From positions 1-64,000 of the forward strand of contig JAAOMT010000429.1 of NCBI GenBank assembly GCA_016748015.1: a stretch of 64,000 nt of DNA, read 5' to 3'. Under the pieces are notes generated by a model. That model did not search any database. It was not told the DNA's origin and was given only the letters and a program-made list of their open reading frames with translations. This document shows, piece by piece, positions 50,767 through 62,550 of this stretch. The DNA comes from Geosiphon pyriformis. Its lineage: Eukaryota > Glomeromycota > Glomeromycetes > Archaeosporales > Geosiphonaceae. A program made the translations under genes and the position numbers. Position 1 is the stretch's first letter; every line of letters starts with the position of its first letter.

Positions 50767-51299
50767 AAATAATAATATTATAATATATTAATCAATTATT
50801 AAATAATAGTATAAATATTACAAATTAATGAATAAAATTAGAAAATATAATATGTACACAATAGCATGCAAAATATGCACAAACACACCTAATTTAATAT
50901 AATTACAAACAAGTAAGCCAAAAAACACTTACAGTTAAATAAAAAGTCTAATAACTTAGCAATTATTTATTAATCAGTTAGAATAAACATAATTATATAT
51001 AACTTAAAATATATATATATATGATAGTCTTTTAACTAAAAAAAAGAACAGACAAGAAAAAAAAAGAATAAAAAACAAAAAATCAATTAAATAAAATAAA
51101 AACGAAAAAAAAGTGGAAAAATTAGATTATAATCTCAAAAAAAACTAGACAGTATGTCTTTCAAGCTTTGTATTATTTACTAATATTAAGATTAGTAAAA
51201 TTAGAAACTTTTTTTTTATAATTCAGTCTTTTACAAACAACCAAAAAGACTATTATTCTCTTTCTTCTACTATTATTTTTTCATTAAGAAAAAACAATA
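50767..51299. other. AT-rich stretch without a gene
   Basis: Probably the eroded 5' part of the minus-strand LINE (its ORF1 start) and the upstream region of the next element. No LTR end or open frame recognised. Confidence 0.4.
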
Positions 51300-54200
51300 A
51301 TGGAAACATCTGATATGTCAACAAAAGTACAAACAAAACCCAAGCTTAACAAAATTGAAAACACATTAAAAAAATATTAAATACATAAAATTACCTATAA
51401 AATATTTGTAATACTTTGACCAAAATCAACAGTTAATTTAAAAATCCAAAATAAGTTCTCTATATCTTTAAAAAAATAATTTCTAATTAAGATTATTTTA
51501 TAAATACTAATTTTGTTAAATTCTACTTTTTATTTTAATCTTTTTTGAATTTATTAAGAATAGGGTACCACTTTACTATAAGCAAAAAAATACAGATATT
51601 TAATATTAGTGCAAAATAAAAAAGAGTGTTTCTGTGAAAACTTCAAAAAAAAACATAATTAAAAGTATAGAAATATAATAAAAATTCTCCTTGGAAGACT
51701 AGTATAGCAGTGACTACCAACAACAATTTTAATAGAAACATTATACTATACACTAAATTTAAAAAAAAGACACTTATCTAATATCTGTTAAAAAATTATG
51801 AAAACTTACCAAATTAATCTTCAGATTCTTAAATAAGAGAATAGTAATAATATATTAAATGACAATTTTACATAAATTAAAAGTAACACTAATTGAGACT
51901 AATATATTTATTTCTATATTAAAATTAGATAATTTACTATATTATTACTTAATTTTAAAAACTGTAAAAATTAATCATAATACAACCACTAAAAAAAAAG
52001 AAAAAATTTACATAAAATTTAGTGTTTATTTCAAGATTCAATTTTAAACTATTTAAGCCACTTAAATTTTAACAATTAATTGCATAAATTAGTAAATTAA
52101 AATAACAGAATTAGCAATAATTATTAATTCTTTTAGCCAAAACTTATATTATTAATTTTAAAAAAATTGGAATTATCTGATAATTGTTCTCTAACTGAAT
52201 CAATTTTTAATTACTATGTGTACTATTAAATTTAATACTTACTTGAACAAGATTCAGAATTCCAAAAACAAAAACAAAGCTTATATTAATAATTAATTTA
52301 TCATATCATACTATTCAATACACAATTATTTTCAATAACTCTGGTACAAATATACCAAGAAATCAAGGAATACATCTAAGAAAGTTTTCCATTTATCTTT
52401 AATAAAAACAAAAAAAATAACAGTAATCAAGATAATCAGCTAAAAATCCCAATACAAACACCTCATTAAAAAATTGTGTGTCAACAATAAACTCTAATTC
52501 TATTATAAAAAAACCTTGAGTCATATTACCAGAAACTCTATTTTACTATTTGTTACTGGATAACCAAATTAATATACTACTAAGAACTATGTTCTTATTT
52601 ACCACAAAAACAATTTTTCAAACCCTTAACTATGTTTATATCTTATTTAAAAGAAAATTCTTTAAAAAATTTATTCTAGAAAGATACTTATTATGATTTT
52701 TAAACACTTCTTTTACAATCAAACTTTTAGACTACTTGAAAATTTAAGCCTAAACTCAAACCAGAACCTGAATTTAAATATAACCAAAAAAACAGAATAC
52801 CAAAAAAAATTCTTAAGTGAATCAGAACTAAAATTCATAGTTTTTTTTGTTCAAATATCTGTAAATTTTCAAAAAATAGCTGTCTTCTATATTGCAAAAT
52901 TGACTAACTTTACTGGAGAAAAAGAAGATGTTCATATTTAGATTAAAGAAACACAAAAAGCAATTCTAGCAAATAATTAAAATAAAGTTTGTAATTTTCA
53001 AACCTTATCATTTTTTTGAAAAACACAGTTAACTCCTAATATCAGAATTTAGATTTTAAACTTGACATTTTTACATGGTTTTAAAACATATTCCTAAAAT
53101 ATTTCTGCAATCTCAACATTATTATCAAACTTCAAAATAGATTTAGTAGTTTTAATCATGTTTTATAACAAATTAAAGCTATAGAAAACTACTATTATAC
53201 AGCTTTTCAGATTTTTAATCAGTTTGTAAAAAATTAAAGAGTAGTATCTTAAAATAAGTAAAACCACAATACCTGAAAAATTTATTCCAAGCTGTTATAT
53301 TGGCTTAAGATATTAAGTCAGCTGAAAAAAAAGCTAATTACAATAAAATAATAAACTTGGTAATAAATAACAGTAATACCAAAAAACTAAAAGACAAAAT
53401 TATTCAACTTAAGAAAAAATTATCTTAAAAAATGGAAATTTATCTTGCTAATACCAGACTCTAAGTACCAAACCAATATTAATCATCACAACAATAAAAT
53501 TAAACATTTTTTTAAGACTGTAACTATTAAAACTCAAATAAAAACTAACAAAATATATTAATATGTTATAATTGTCAAAAACATAGACATATTAAAGCCA
53601 AATACTGATTATTGCAGTCTTATTAAAATTTGTAAAGAAACAATTTGTGGAACTTATTTTTCAACAATCAATACATAATACTCTAGAACTAATATTTAAT
53701 ACTAATTTAACAGTATTCTCAGCAATGATTATTATAACAATAAAATCTAATCTGGTCACAATGCTTAGTTTTATCACAACAATCATAACAAACACCAACT
53801 TTCAGACCACATTTTTAGAACTTAAATTAAAGAAAAAATTATTTACTCTCAAATTCAAACTTCTTAAATCAGCCAGCAACAAATACAATAATACTACAAA
53901 ACCTAAGTCTAAATAATAATAAACAATACAATACATCTATATATTATTAGCAAGCATTTTTTATTTTATTTGAACTACAGAATTTTTATAATATGACATT
54001 TCACAAAGATTAAAATATTAACACTATTAAAAGCTCTATTGTTAATACCAGTAAAAGTACCAGCATGATTTTTCTTATAACTATTACTAATAACAAAACA
54101 TTAGCTGTTATATTTTCTTTTAAACTTGAGAAAAAAAAATTCATCTTTATTTTGTTTAATAAAACCACTTTATATGAAAATAAACTAATCACCACAATGT

Positions 54201-56390
54201 AAATTAAAATGAAAACAGATAATAAATTCATTAAACTAGTTTTAAATAGCAAATTAACAAAAAGTATTATTACTCTTCAATTAATAAACCAATTAGATTA
54301 TTAAATTAACAGAAACACCAATACTCTTATTATTACTGCTGACAGAACTAAAAAAATGCTAATTAGAAAAATTAACTTCTTTTTCTTCAACATAAATAGA
54401 ATAATTATTCTTATTAAAGTATTAGTTATGAATACAACTTAATATCAAGCACTAGTTAGAAATAATTAATTAGAAAAAATAAATGCCATTTTGGATTGGT
54501 TGACTCAAGAGTTACAACTAATATATTAGAAACAATACACATAAGTATTTATTATGTGTAGATATTTTAAAAAAAATTTCTACACAAACAATCCACTTCA
54601 GTCTAAATTTGAAAAAACATTAAAAATAAAAGCCATTAAAGCATATTAGATTAAGTAAAATGAAGACAATCATAAAAAACTACCACTTGGTTTTGAGTAA
54701 ACTAATAAAACCTTTAACTTTATACTATTACACTTTTTTTGATCCCAATATTATCAAAGTTATTGACCAAAATTACAATGTTTAATTTGCCAAAAAAAAC
54801 TATCTTCTATAATGACTTATGTTATTCTATACAAAAATAACCAACAGATCATTTACTACTATAATAACTGATGTTACAAAAAAACATATAAATATTTAAA
54901 ACAATTAAGAAAATAAGACAAAACTCTTTGTATCTTATGTAAAAAAATTTTATCTAATAAATACAACTAGATTGATATGCAATTTAGAAAGGCCACATAT
55001 AATTTCACTTGTCAATATACTGTTTTTATTACCAACTGGATAAAAAAAAAATTTTTTTTAATACTGCTTATAATAGAATTCTAAATTACATATATTATTA
55101 CCTATATAATACCAAACAACTATATAATATAACTAAAGCAAGTGTACAAGACAAAATGACCAAAAAAATTCAAAATTAGAAAGTACTGGCAAAAGTTATC
55201 AAAGAAATTATTAAATACAACTCTTTAGATTTTTTACAAGAATTTTAAGATTACTATTAAGAACTTTGCTTAACATGAAAAAAACAGGAATAATACTTTG
55301 TACAAATAAATACTTATTTATATAAAAACTGCTTAATTTCTTGTTAATTATAATAGTGTTTTAACTGTTAGCTTCAGTTTGAATTATTTAAAGAAACAGC
55401 TCAATTTGGAAATTATTCAGACTATAAAGCAAGAAATGTAATTTCATAAACATTAAAAATATTATTAGACAACTTGTATATCTTTATTAATTTTCAACAA
55501 AAATTGAACATTAAATATTTTATTGACAGCAACTAAGAAATTTTTTCAGAATAAACACATCTAACTAATGTTAAATTTGATCTCTAATATCTTAAAAACC
55601 AAACATTAAAGTTAAAACCATTTACTATTATCACAATTAATTTAAAATTAATATTTAAAATACCAACCAGAATCATAGTACAAATAGCTTCTCAATTTAG
55701 TTTAGTCAGAAAAAAAATTAATATCAAAAGAAAAATTATAGACTTTAAACACATAAAAAATTTTATAGTCCTATTATACAATAAATCAAACTGATCATAT
55801 TTAATTAAACCAAAAAAAAATTACACATGTAATTATTTTATCTTTACTTCAAATTATCAAATTAATTACTATTGAAACCTAAAAAAAGCTGGAAAAAACC
55901 AAATGCAGAATTCAAAGTCTTGGTTCTAAAAAAACAGTCACATTACCTATTGACTATATAGAAACAATACAAAAAAACTTCGACATAATTTGAATTAATT
56001 AAATAATTACAATCTTATTATTTAGAACATATTTATTTAATACATACAAAAAAACAACAGAAAAAAATCTTTTATTCAAATTATATGCTCTTTTTTGTAA
56101 ACAATTTTTAATTAGTTTTATTGATTTGTATATACTATGCTATAATTATTTGTAAATAAAAATACCTATTTACAACTTATTTAAAAAAACTATATACTTA
56201 TCTAAAAATATAGTCTTAAAATATCTAAATACAGATATTGTTAATTAATATAAACTTCAAAAAATCTTTGACTTTTTTTAGTTGGTATTATATTGTAAAA
56301 CTAAATTAATTCTGTCAAGACCAAATACTGAATGCTACTAAATAACTAGTGAAAAGTTAATTAAGCTTAATCTTGGATTATTAGACTTAT
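51300..56390 (+). pseudogene. Gypsy gag, protease, Cys-rich segment and dUTPase, old copy
   Basis: A relatively clean ATG at 51300 (METSDMSTKVQTKPKLNKIE) may begin gag. The capsid-type block is at 52693-52941 (FYIAKLTNFTGEKEDVHI). A zinc knuckle fragment (CYNCQKHRHIKAKY) lies near 53565. Protease near 54215-54300 reads KLVLNSKLTKSIITLQLINQ, DSG mutated to NSK. The Cys-rich segment near 54860-55050 keeps TLCILCKKILSNKY and FTCQYTVFITNWI. dUTPase near 55570-55960: VKFDL (motif 1), IVQIASQFSLVRKK (2), RKIIDFKHIKNFIVLL (3) and CRIQSLGSKK (5). No reverse transcriptase is found before the LTR at 56391, so the rest was lost or displaced. No 5' LTR recognised. Confidence 0.7.
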
Positions 56391-57170
56391 TATTATTTAT
56401 AGAAATAGAAATAATTATAAGTAAAAAAAATAGTCATTCAAAAAAAAGTATAGTAAATAAAAAAATTCTGGAATTTTTTTCAAAAAATTGCAAGATTCCA
56501 GAATTTTAGAATTCTTCTTAAGAAATTACAAGATTTCAGAATTCCAGAATTTTTTTAAAAAAATTGAAGAATTTTAAAAAATTTTATATAACATAAATTA
56601 TGTATATATAGTAAAAGTATTAAAAACAGAAAAGTATTTAATTCAGTTCAGAATTTAAAACAGTTAAAGATAAGTAATTATTCAATACTTTTTTCTTTAA
56701 AAGATAATTTTCTATAATTTGAAATAAAATTATACTAATATTAATAAAATTATCTATTATTATCTAATCCATGTTACCATTATTTGATTAAAAAATATTA
56801 ATTAATTTTACATTATTAACACTTCATATTAATAGAAACTAATACTTAATTATATTAAACTAATAACTCTTAATCATAACTATTAACAAAATACTAATTT
56901 TTTATTTTTTATTTTTATTTTTTTTTATTTTTTTTGTCTGTTTTTTTGGTTGTTTACTAATTGATTAAAAAATTAAGTACTGAGTATTTAATATTAATAA
57001 ATCAGTCATCATGTTAAAAAAAAATTCATGAAAAAAATTATCAATTAAATCTCTGTCTGTTATACAAAAAACTTAATCAAAATCTTCAGAAATCACTATT
57101 ATTAATTACTATTGAACACCAAGTTACAAGTTTGTTATTTGTTTAATACTCTAAATAATTACTTGTAATA
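56391..57170 (+). repeat. Gypsy LTR, old, mutated ends
   Basis: 780 bases, TATTATTTATAG (TGTTACTTATAG) to ACTTGTAATA. Contains decayed GAATTC-type repeats (about 56463-56580) and ATGTATATATAG. It is followed by a primer-binding region TTTGATGCTCTTTGTAAAA and a gag start, so it is the 5' LTR of an element whose remainder lies beyond the next insertion or outside the window. Confidence 0.8.
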
Positions 57171-57701
57171 TTTGATGCTCTTTGTAAAATATAATTTAAC
57201 AGAAAACCAGCACTAATATTAACTATTTGGAAAAATAGCAGACTAAGAAATAATAAAAGAAAATCATTTAATATTTGCAAATTTCTTATTTTAATATTAC
57301 TAAACTTACTTTAAATTAACAAATAATTATTGGCCAACAGAATCAGTTCTTAATTTTTACATAAATAAAAAGATTATATACTATTTGAAAGGCCAAAAAA
57401 ATTCAAAAACTGCCATCAAAAACTTTTACAGTGAGCTACTACAACATACTAATTTCCCATAAAATTATGATTTTGTTACAATAATTATAAAGATAAATTG
57501 CAAAATCAAAAATTATACCAAACAAAAATTTCTCATCACTTTTACTAACAAAAAAAAGAGAAGTTACAAATCATAGCAGAATCTTGAAGAAAGTATAACC
57601 ACCTACTTAAAAGAAATTAAGAATTGTTTTATCCATTAATTCATTATATTATTACACATCTAAAAGCACCATCTAAATAATATTAACAGTTATGTTTATA
57701 T
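57171..57701 (+). pseudogene. gag start cut by the next insertion
   Basis: After the LTR: ATAGCAGACTAAG (gag start with ATG to ATA), NHLIFANFLF-like, LTNNYWPTESVLNFYINKK and an N-rich part. At 57702 a new LTR begins and the gag stops. Bases before the junction are ATAT (57698-57701); the matching copy would be outside the window. Confidence 0.65.
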
Positions 57702-58529
57702 TGTTACTTATAGAATATAAAAAGTATTTAGCATATAAATTAGCCAATCAGAAGTAATCATAGTAAATGTAGAATTTTAGAATTCCTCTCAAAAAAATTG
57801 CAGAATTCCAGGAATTTTAAGATTCTCATACAAAGAATCGCAGGATTCCAGAATTTTAGGATTCCTTTCAAAAAAATTGCAGGATTCCTGGTGTGAAAAA
57901 TTGAGGAATTGAGAAATCTCAATTATGTATATATAGCAGTAGTGTTAGAAGTAGAAAAGGAAGACCTTGAAGTTTAAACTTGATCTAAACAACCTTCTAA
58001 CTTACAAATATTAATAAATAATTATTTTTTATTTCAAATCTACTCTCTACTATCAACATAAAGTGTTGATAGTAATTAATACTTAATCACACTGGAACAA
58101 TAGTTCTTGATTATGGCTATTGACATAATACTAATTATTATTGTCTTGGCTTATTTTTTGTTTTTTGTTTCTTTTATTTTTATTTCTTTTCTTTTGTTGT
58201 TATTTACTAATTGATTAAAAAATTAAAGTGCTAAAATACAGATGTCATAGAGACTGGTAAAAGACCTGTGAAACAAAGGTAAAACACTTATAGATTTGAG
58301 GATAACTTACCAGGAGGATTACTGGTTACCACACTGAGAAAGAAATTCGATGAAATTGCGATTTTGGGAGGCTACTGAAACAACTATTGAATTTCTGTCT
58401 ATTATACAAAAAACTTAACCAAAACCTTCAGATTACAGAAACCTTTAAATACCAATGCCAATATATTAATTGAGCACCAAGTTACAGGTTTGTTATTTGC
58501 TTTGAGAACCCAAATAATTACTTGTAACA
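57702..58529 (+). repeat. 5' LTR of the youngest autonomous gypsy copy
   Basis: 828 bases, TGTTACTTATAG to TACTTGTAACA. Repeats of ~40 bases around GAATTCCAGGAATTTTA and GGATTCCAGAATTTTAGG at about 57772-57900, then ATGTATATATAGCAGTAG. Primer-binding region TTTGGTGCTCCTTATGAGG follows. The ends and the A-rich motif are better preserved than in its neighbours. Confidence 0.88.
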
Positions 58530-61500
58530 TTTGGTGCTCCTTATGAGGTATAATCCTACAGAGAATCAGCATCATCAACAATTATCATAAAGTGACAGAA
58601 CCAGAAATCATAGAGACAAACCATTTAGAATTTGCCAAATTTTTATTTCAACAGTACAGCCAATAATTGGGCTTAACCAACAACTATTATTCAACAGAAT
58701 TAGTCTTCAACTTTTACATCAATAAGAGAATCACAGATTTTCTAGAAAGACCAGTTGACATTGAATTAGCAAGAGAAAATTTTTATACAGAATTAATCTA
58801 ATACACTAGCTTACGACGGAATTACAGTTTTATACTAATTATTAGAAAAATTAATCAAGAAATCAAAGATACACTCAACAACAATTTCCTATTACCTACA
58901 CAAATAAGAATAAAGAAAAATTACAAACATCAGCAGTAACACTAAAAAGAATACAACTACCAACATAAAAGAAACAAAGAATTGAATTTCTACTATATCT
59001 ATTATACTATCACACACCTGATAGTATCATCAACATTATATCAACAGACATGTTTACATTAAATACAACATCAATATTTGGACAACTCTTATTTCAAAGT
59101 GAACAAAAGAAAATAGAATTATTAAGAACTTACGGCAATTACTTTGAAGGTTTTAAATCACAATCCTCAATGCCATCAAGATTCTGATCATTGCCACCTC
59201 AACCAGACTTTGGAACTACAAGTTTCTGGGAAATAATGGCATCAAAAGAAGAGGAAGAAGAGGATCAAAAATTTAATTATCAAAATCTGATTACAGAAAA
59301 TCCAGAAATTGAAACTCCGAACTTTCAAACTCCTCAAAATTTGAACAATACAAACTCCAAAACAATTAATCAGCAAAACTTATCTTCAGTAATTGTCATC
59401 AATCAACCACCAATTGAACTGATTATTGAACCAATTTAGCAGCAGCCATTTCAACCACTTCAACCACCCCGACAACCACAACAGCCATTTCAACAGCCAC
59501 AACAACAACTTCAACAACCAAACTTAGATCTAATGGTCTATGCTTCAATAGCAAAACTTGAGAAATTTATTAGCAAAGAAGACAATGCTCAAATATGACT
59601 AAATGACATTGAAAAAGCCATAGATAGAACAATGCAAAAGCCCTCCAAGCCATCCCCTATTTCTTACAGGATACTGCCAACTTGTGGTATCAAAGTTTAA
59701 CCACCAAACCTTAAACATTCCAAGAATTTAAAGTTGCATTCTTGGAATATTTTAGTAATAATAACAGTATTAATCACCTGGCCAACACTTTCATCACAAT
59801 CAAACAAAGAGAAACTAAAGCAGTTACCTAGGATGTTTTCACAGAAACTTGCGCCAAATTCAAGCAATTCAAGCTGACTAAACCAGTTCATCTGTAGACT
59901 ACACAGTAGCATCCTCCAATGCATATGCCCAATGCACTCACAAACTCTCCAAGATGCAGTTATTAATGTACAAGATTTTGAATCCACTGAACTTGAAGCT
60001 AACCATGCTCAAGCCATCAATCTAATAATAAACAGATTATCTGAATGGGACTTTAAGCTGAAACAATTCAGTGATTTCATTGACAAAAAATTAAAAGGGT
60101 ACTTAGCTAACAATCAGGCAGTTTATCAACCTCCACAACAACATAATAATCAGGGAAACATAAATTATTTCCAGAATCAGTTGTGTCCTTCATCCTCAGC
60201 CAATCAATAATGGCAGCAGGAGATGTGTGTTTGCCACTACTGTAGTAAATAAAGACATTTAAGAATTGACTACAGGTCAAGAATAGATAACCAACAATCG
60301 GGAAATCAATATTGAAACTCTGATTACTGGTTCCCAACTCTGAATTATCATGCAAACTCAGCTCCATATTAACTGACTTACCTGCCAATGATGCAGCAAC
60401 CAATCTATCAAACATCTGTATATTAACTTCTAATTTATTAACCACAGCCACAAGTACTATATCAACCACACCCACTAGTAAGTTATCAATCTCAGCAACT
60501 TCAAAAATCACCACCAAACCCAGCTCAGATGACATCAGAGAATCTCAGATCAAAAATCACTCAAAACTGGAGATCAATAATAGTTGTCCACCAACTGATC
60601 CCCAGTTTATCAAACCAATCATCAGGATTCCAACAGCAGAGTTTAGGAACCGGATATACTCAAAACCCAAGTTTTCAGAACTATTTAAGCCTTTTAGTTA
60701 TCCCAGAAAACATTTCACCTAATAACCTAGAAGCCAACAAAAAACAACCACTTACCAGCAACATACCTTCAGCAATCATTACCAACAATGAATCACTAGC
60801 CACAATTTTTCCATTTAAAATTGAAGAACTATCACAAACACTATTGTTTAGTAGAGCTGTACTTGAAAAAAAATCCATCACTACTATGTACACTAATGCC
60901 AAAGTTAATGGCCACTTCATTAAACTGATCCTAGACAGTGAATCAGCTGAAAGCATCATTACAAAACAACTTATGAATCAATTAGGTCATTGAGTTGATC
61001 AAACTGCCAACACACAAATTATTACTACTGATGGAGCAACCAAAACTCTGATCAGCGAGATTGATGACTTCCCTATAAAAGTCAATAGCATCATTGTGCC
61101 AATCAAAGTATTAGTTATAGAAGCCACTCAATATCAAGCACTCATTGGTAACAATTGGCTGTCCAAAATCAATGTAATACTGAATTGGAACATATAGGAG
61201 CTTCAACTTAGTCAGAACAATCAATACACATGTGTACTAGCCACATATGGTCATTTTAAAACCACCAACATGCTAGCACCACTTATTGAATTCAAGAAAA
61301 TAAAGAAAAAACCTATCTGAGAAGTGTACCAAGTTTTTTAAATTGACGAAGACCACAACAAGTTATCTTTGATACTTTTATGAAATAACTATGAGAAAGG
61401 AAAGCAAAAAGAAGAACTTACCTAGAATTCTAACCAAGTCTGAGAAACCAACAACAACCAGAAAGAGCTAATAAATTGGGAGTGGGAAGAAAATAAAGAA

Positions 61501-61699
61501 AGAAAAAAAAAGGGAAAGGAAGAAGAACCAATATTAATTATCATTGCTACTTATATCCCATATACATACTCCATCACAACCATCTAACTATTACTGTCCA
61601 AAACTGGTATGCATTGATTGTGGCAAAAAATTGTTGTCAATAGGTACATGCTGTAGTGATGACAAGGAATACCAGATGGCAACTAAGTTCTATTGCCAC
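58530..61699 (+). pseudogene. gag and protease of the best-preserved gypsy element
   Basis: Gag starts at GTG 58592 (ATG mutated): EIIETNHLEFAKFLFQQYS. Then FWEIMASKEEEEEDQKFN (59191-59439), a Q/P-rich linker (59440-59520), YASIAKLEKFISKEDNAQI, HAQAINLIINRLSEWDFKLK (60005-60090) and a zinc knuckle CHYCSK-stop-RHLRIDYR near 60230. Protease near 60890-61200: VNGHFIKLILDSESAESI (DSG to DSE), LIGNNWLSKINVILNWN. The beginning of the Cys-rich segment, CIDCGKKLLS and FYCHC, lies just before 61700. Few stops, nearly all CAA/CAG to TAA/TAG or TGG to TGA (for example Q at the CCHC). The rest of pol is beyond the inserted element. Gag forms the particle, protease matures it. This copy cannot work as it stands. 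Confidence 0.82.
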
Positions 61700-62550
61700 T
61701 GTTACAAGTGATTATTTGGGGTTTCAAATCAAATAACAAATCTGTAACTTGGTGCTTGGTTAATATGTAGGGTTAATATCTGAAGGTGTGTTTTCTGAAA
61801 ATTTTGGTATGGAATCCTTTGTATAATAGACAGAGAGTTAATTAATGGTTTTATCCATAACTTCCTAAAATCACAGTTTTGTCAAATTTTTTTTTCAGCA
61901 TGGTCGCTGGTAATCTTCCTGGTAAGCTATCTTCAACTCTATAAGTGTTCTACCCTTGTTTCACAGGTCTTTTACCAGTCCCTATAATGTCTGTATTTCA
62001 GTGCTTAATCCTTAATCAATTTAGTAAAACCAAAGAAATAACAAAGAAATAAAAAAAAATAAAAGAAAATAAAGAACAAGTAAAAGCAATTGCAAATTAG
62101 TATCTCATCAATAGCTATGATCAAGAGCTATTGTTCTAGTATAATTAAGTATCACTTACTATCAACATGAAGTGTTGATAGTAAAGAGTGGATTTGAAAT
62201 AAAGAATAATTATTTATTAATATTTGTGAATTGGAAGGTTGCTTAAATGAAATTTAAACTAAAAGGTCTTTAGCTAAAAAATTCTGTTCCTTTCTGTTTC
62301 TAATACTACTGTTATATATACATAATTGAGATTCCTCAATTTCTCAATTTTTTACATCTGGAATCCTGCAATTTTTTTTGAGAAAAATCCTGGGATTCTG
62401 GAATTCTGTGATTCTTTTATACAAGAATCCTGAAATTCCTGGAATCCTGCAATTCTTTTTGAGAAAAATCCTGGAATTTTACATTTACTATGGCTACTTC
62501 TAATTGGCTAATTTATATGCTAATATACTTCTTATATTTTATGAGTAATA
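61700..62550 (-). repeat. 3' LTR of a minus-strand gypsy element
   Basis: 851 bases, TGTTACAAGTGATTATTTGG to TTATGAGTAATA. To its right, on the minus strand, lies the polypurine tract AAAAAAGAGAATAA and integrase, so the element runs off the window. It is inserted in the Cys-rich segment of the preceding element; the adjacent CCAC (61696-61699) would be the left target duplication. Repeats of GGAATCCTGCAATT type lie at about 62350-62480. Confidence 0.85.

Noticed and set aside
60107-60535. 142-codon frame on the minus strand over gypsy gag
   Set aside because: It is antisense to a recognised gag region with a zinc knuckle; valine-rich composition is what the reverse strand of Q/N-rich coding gives.
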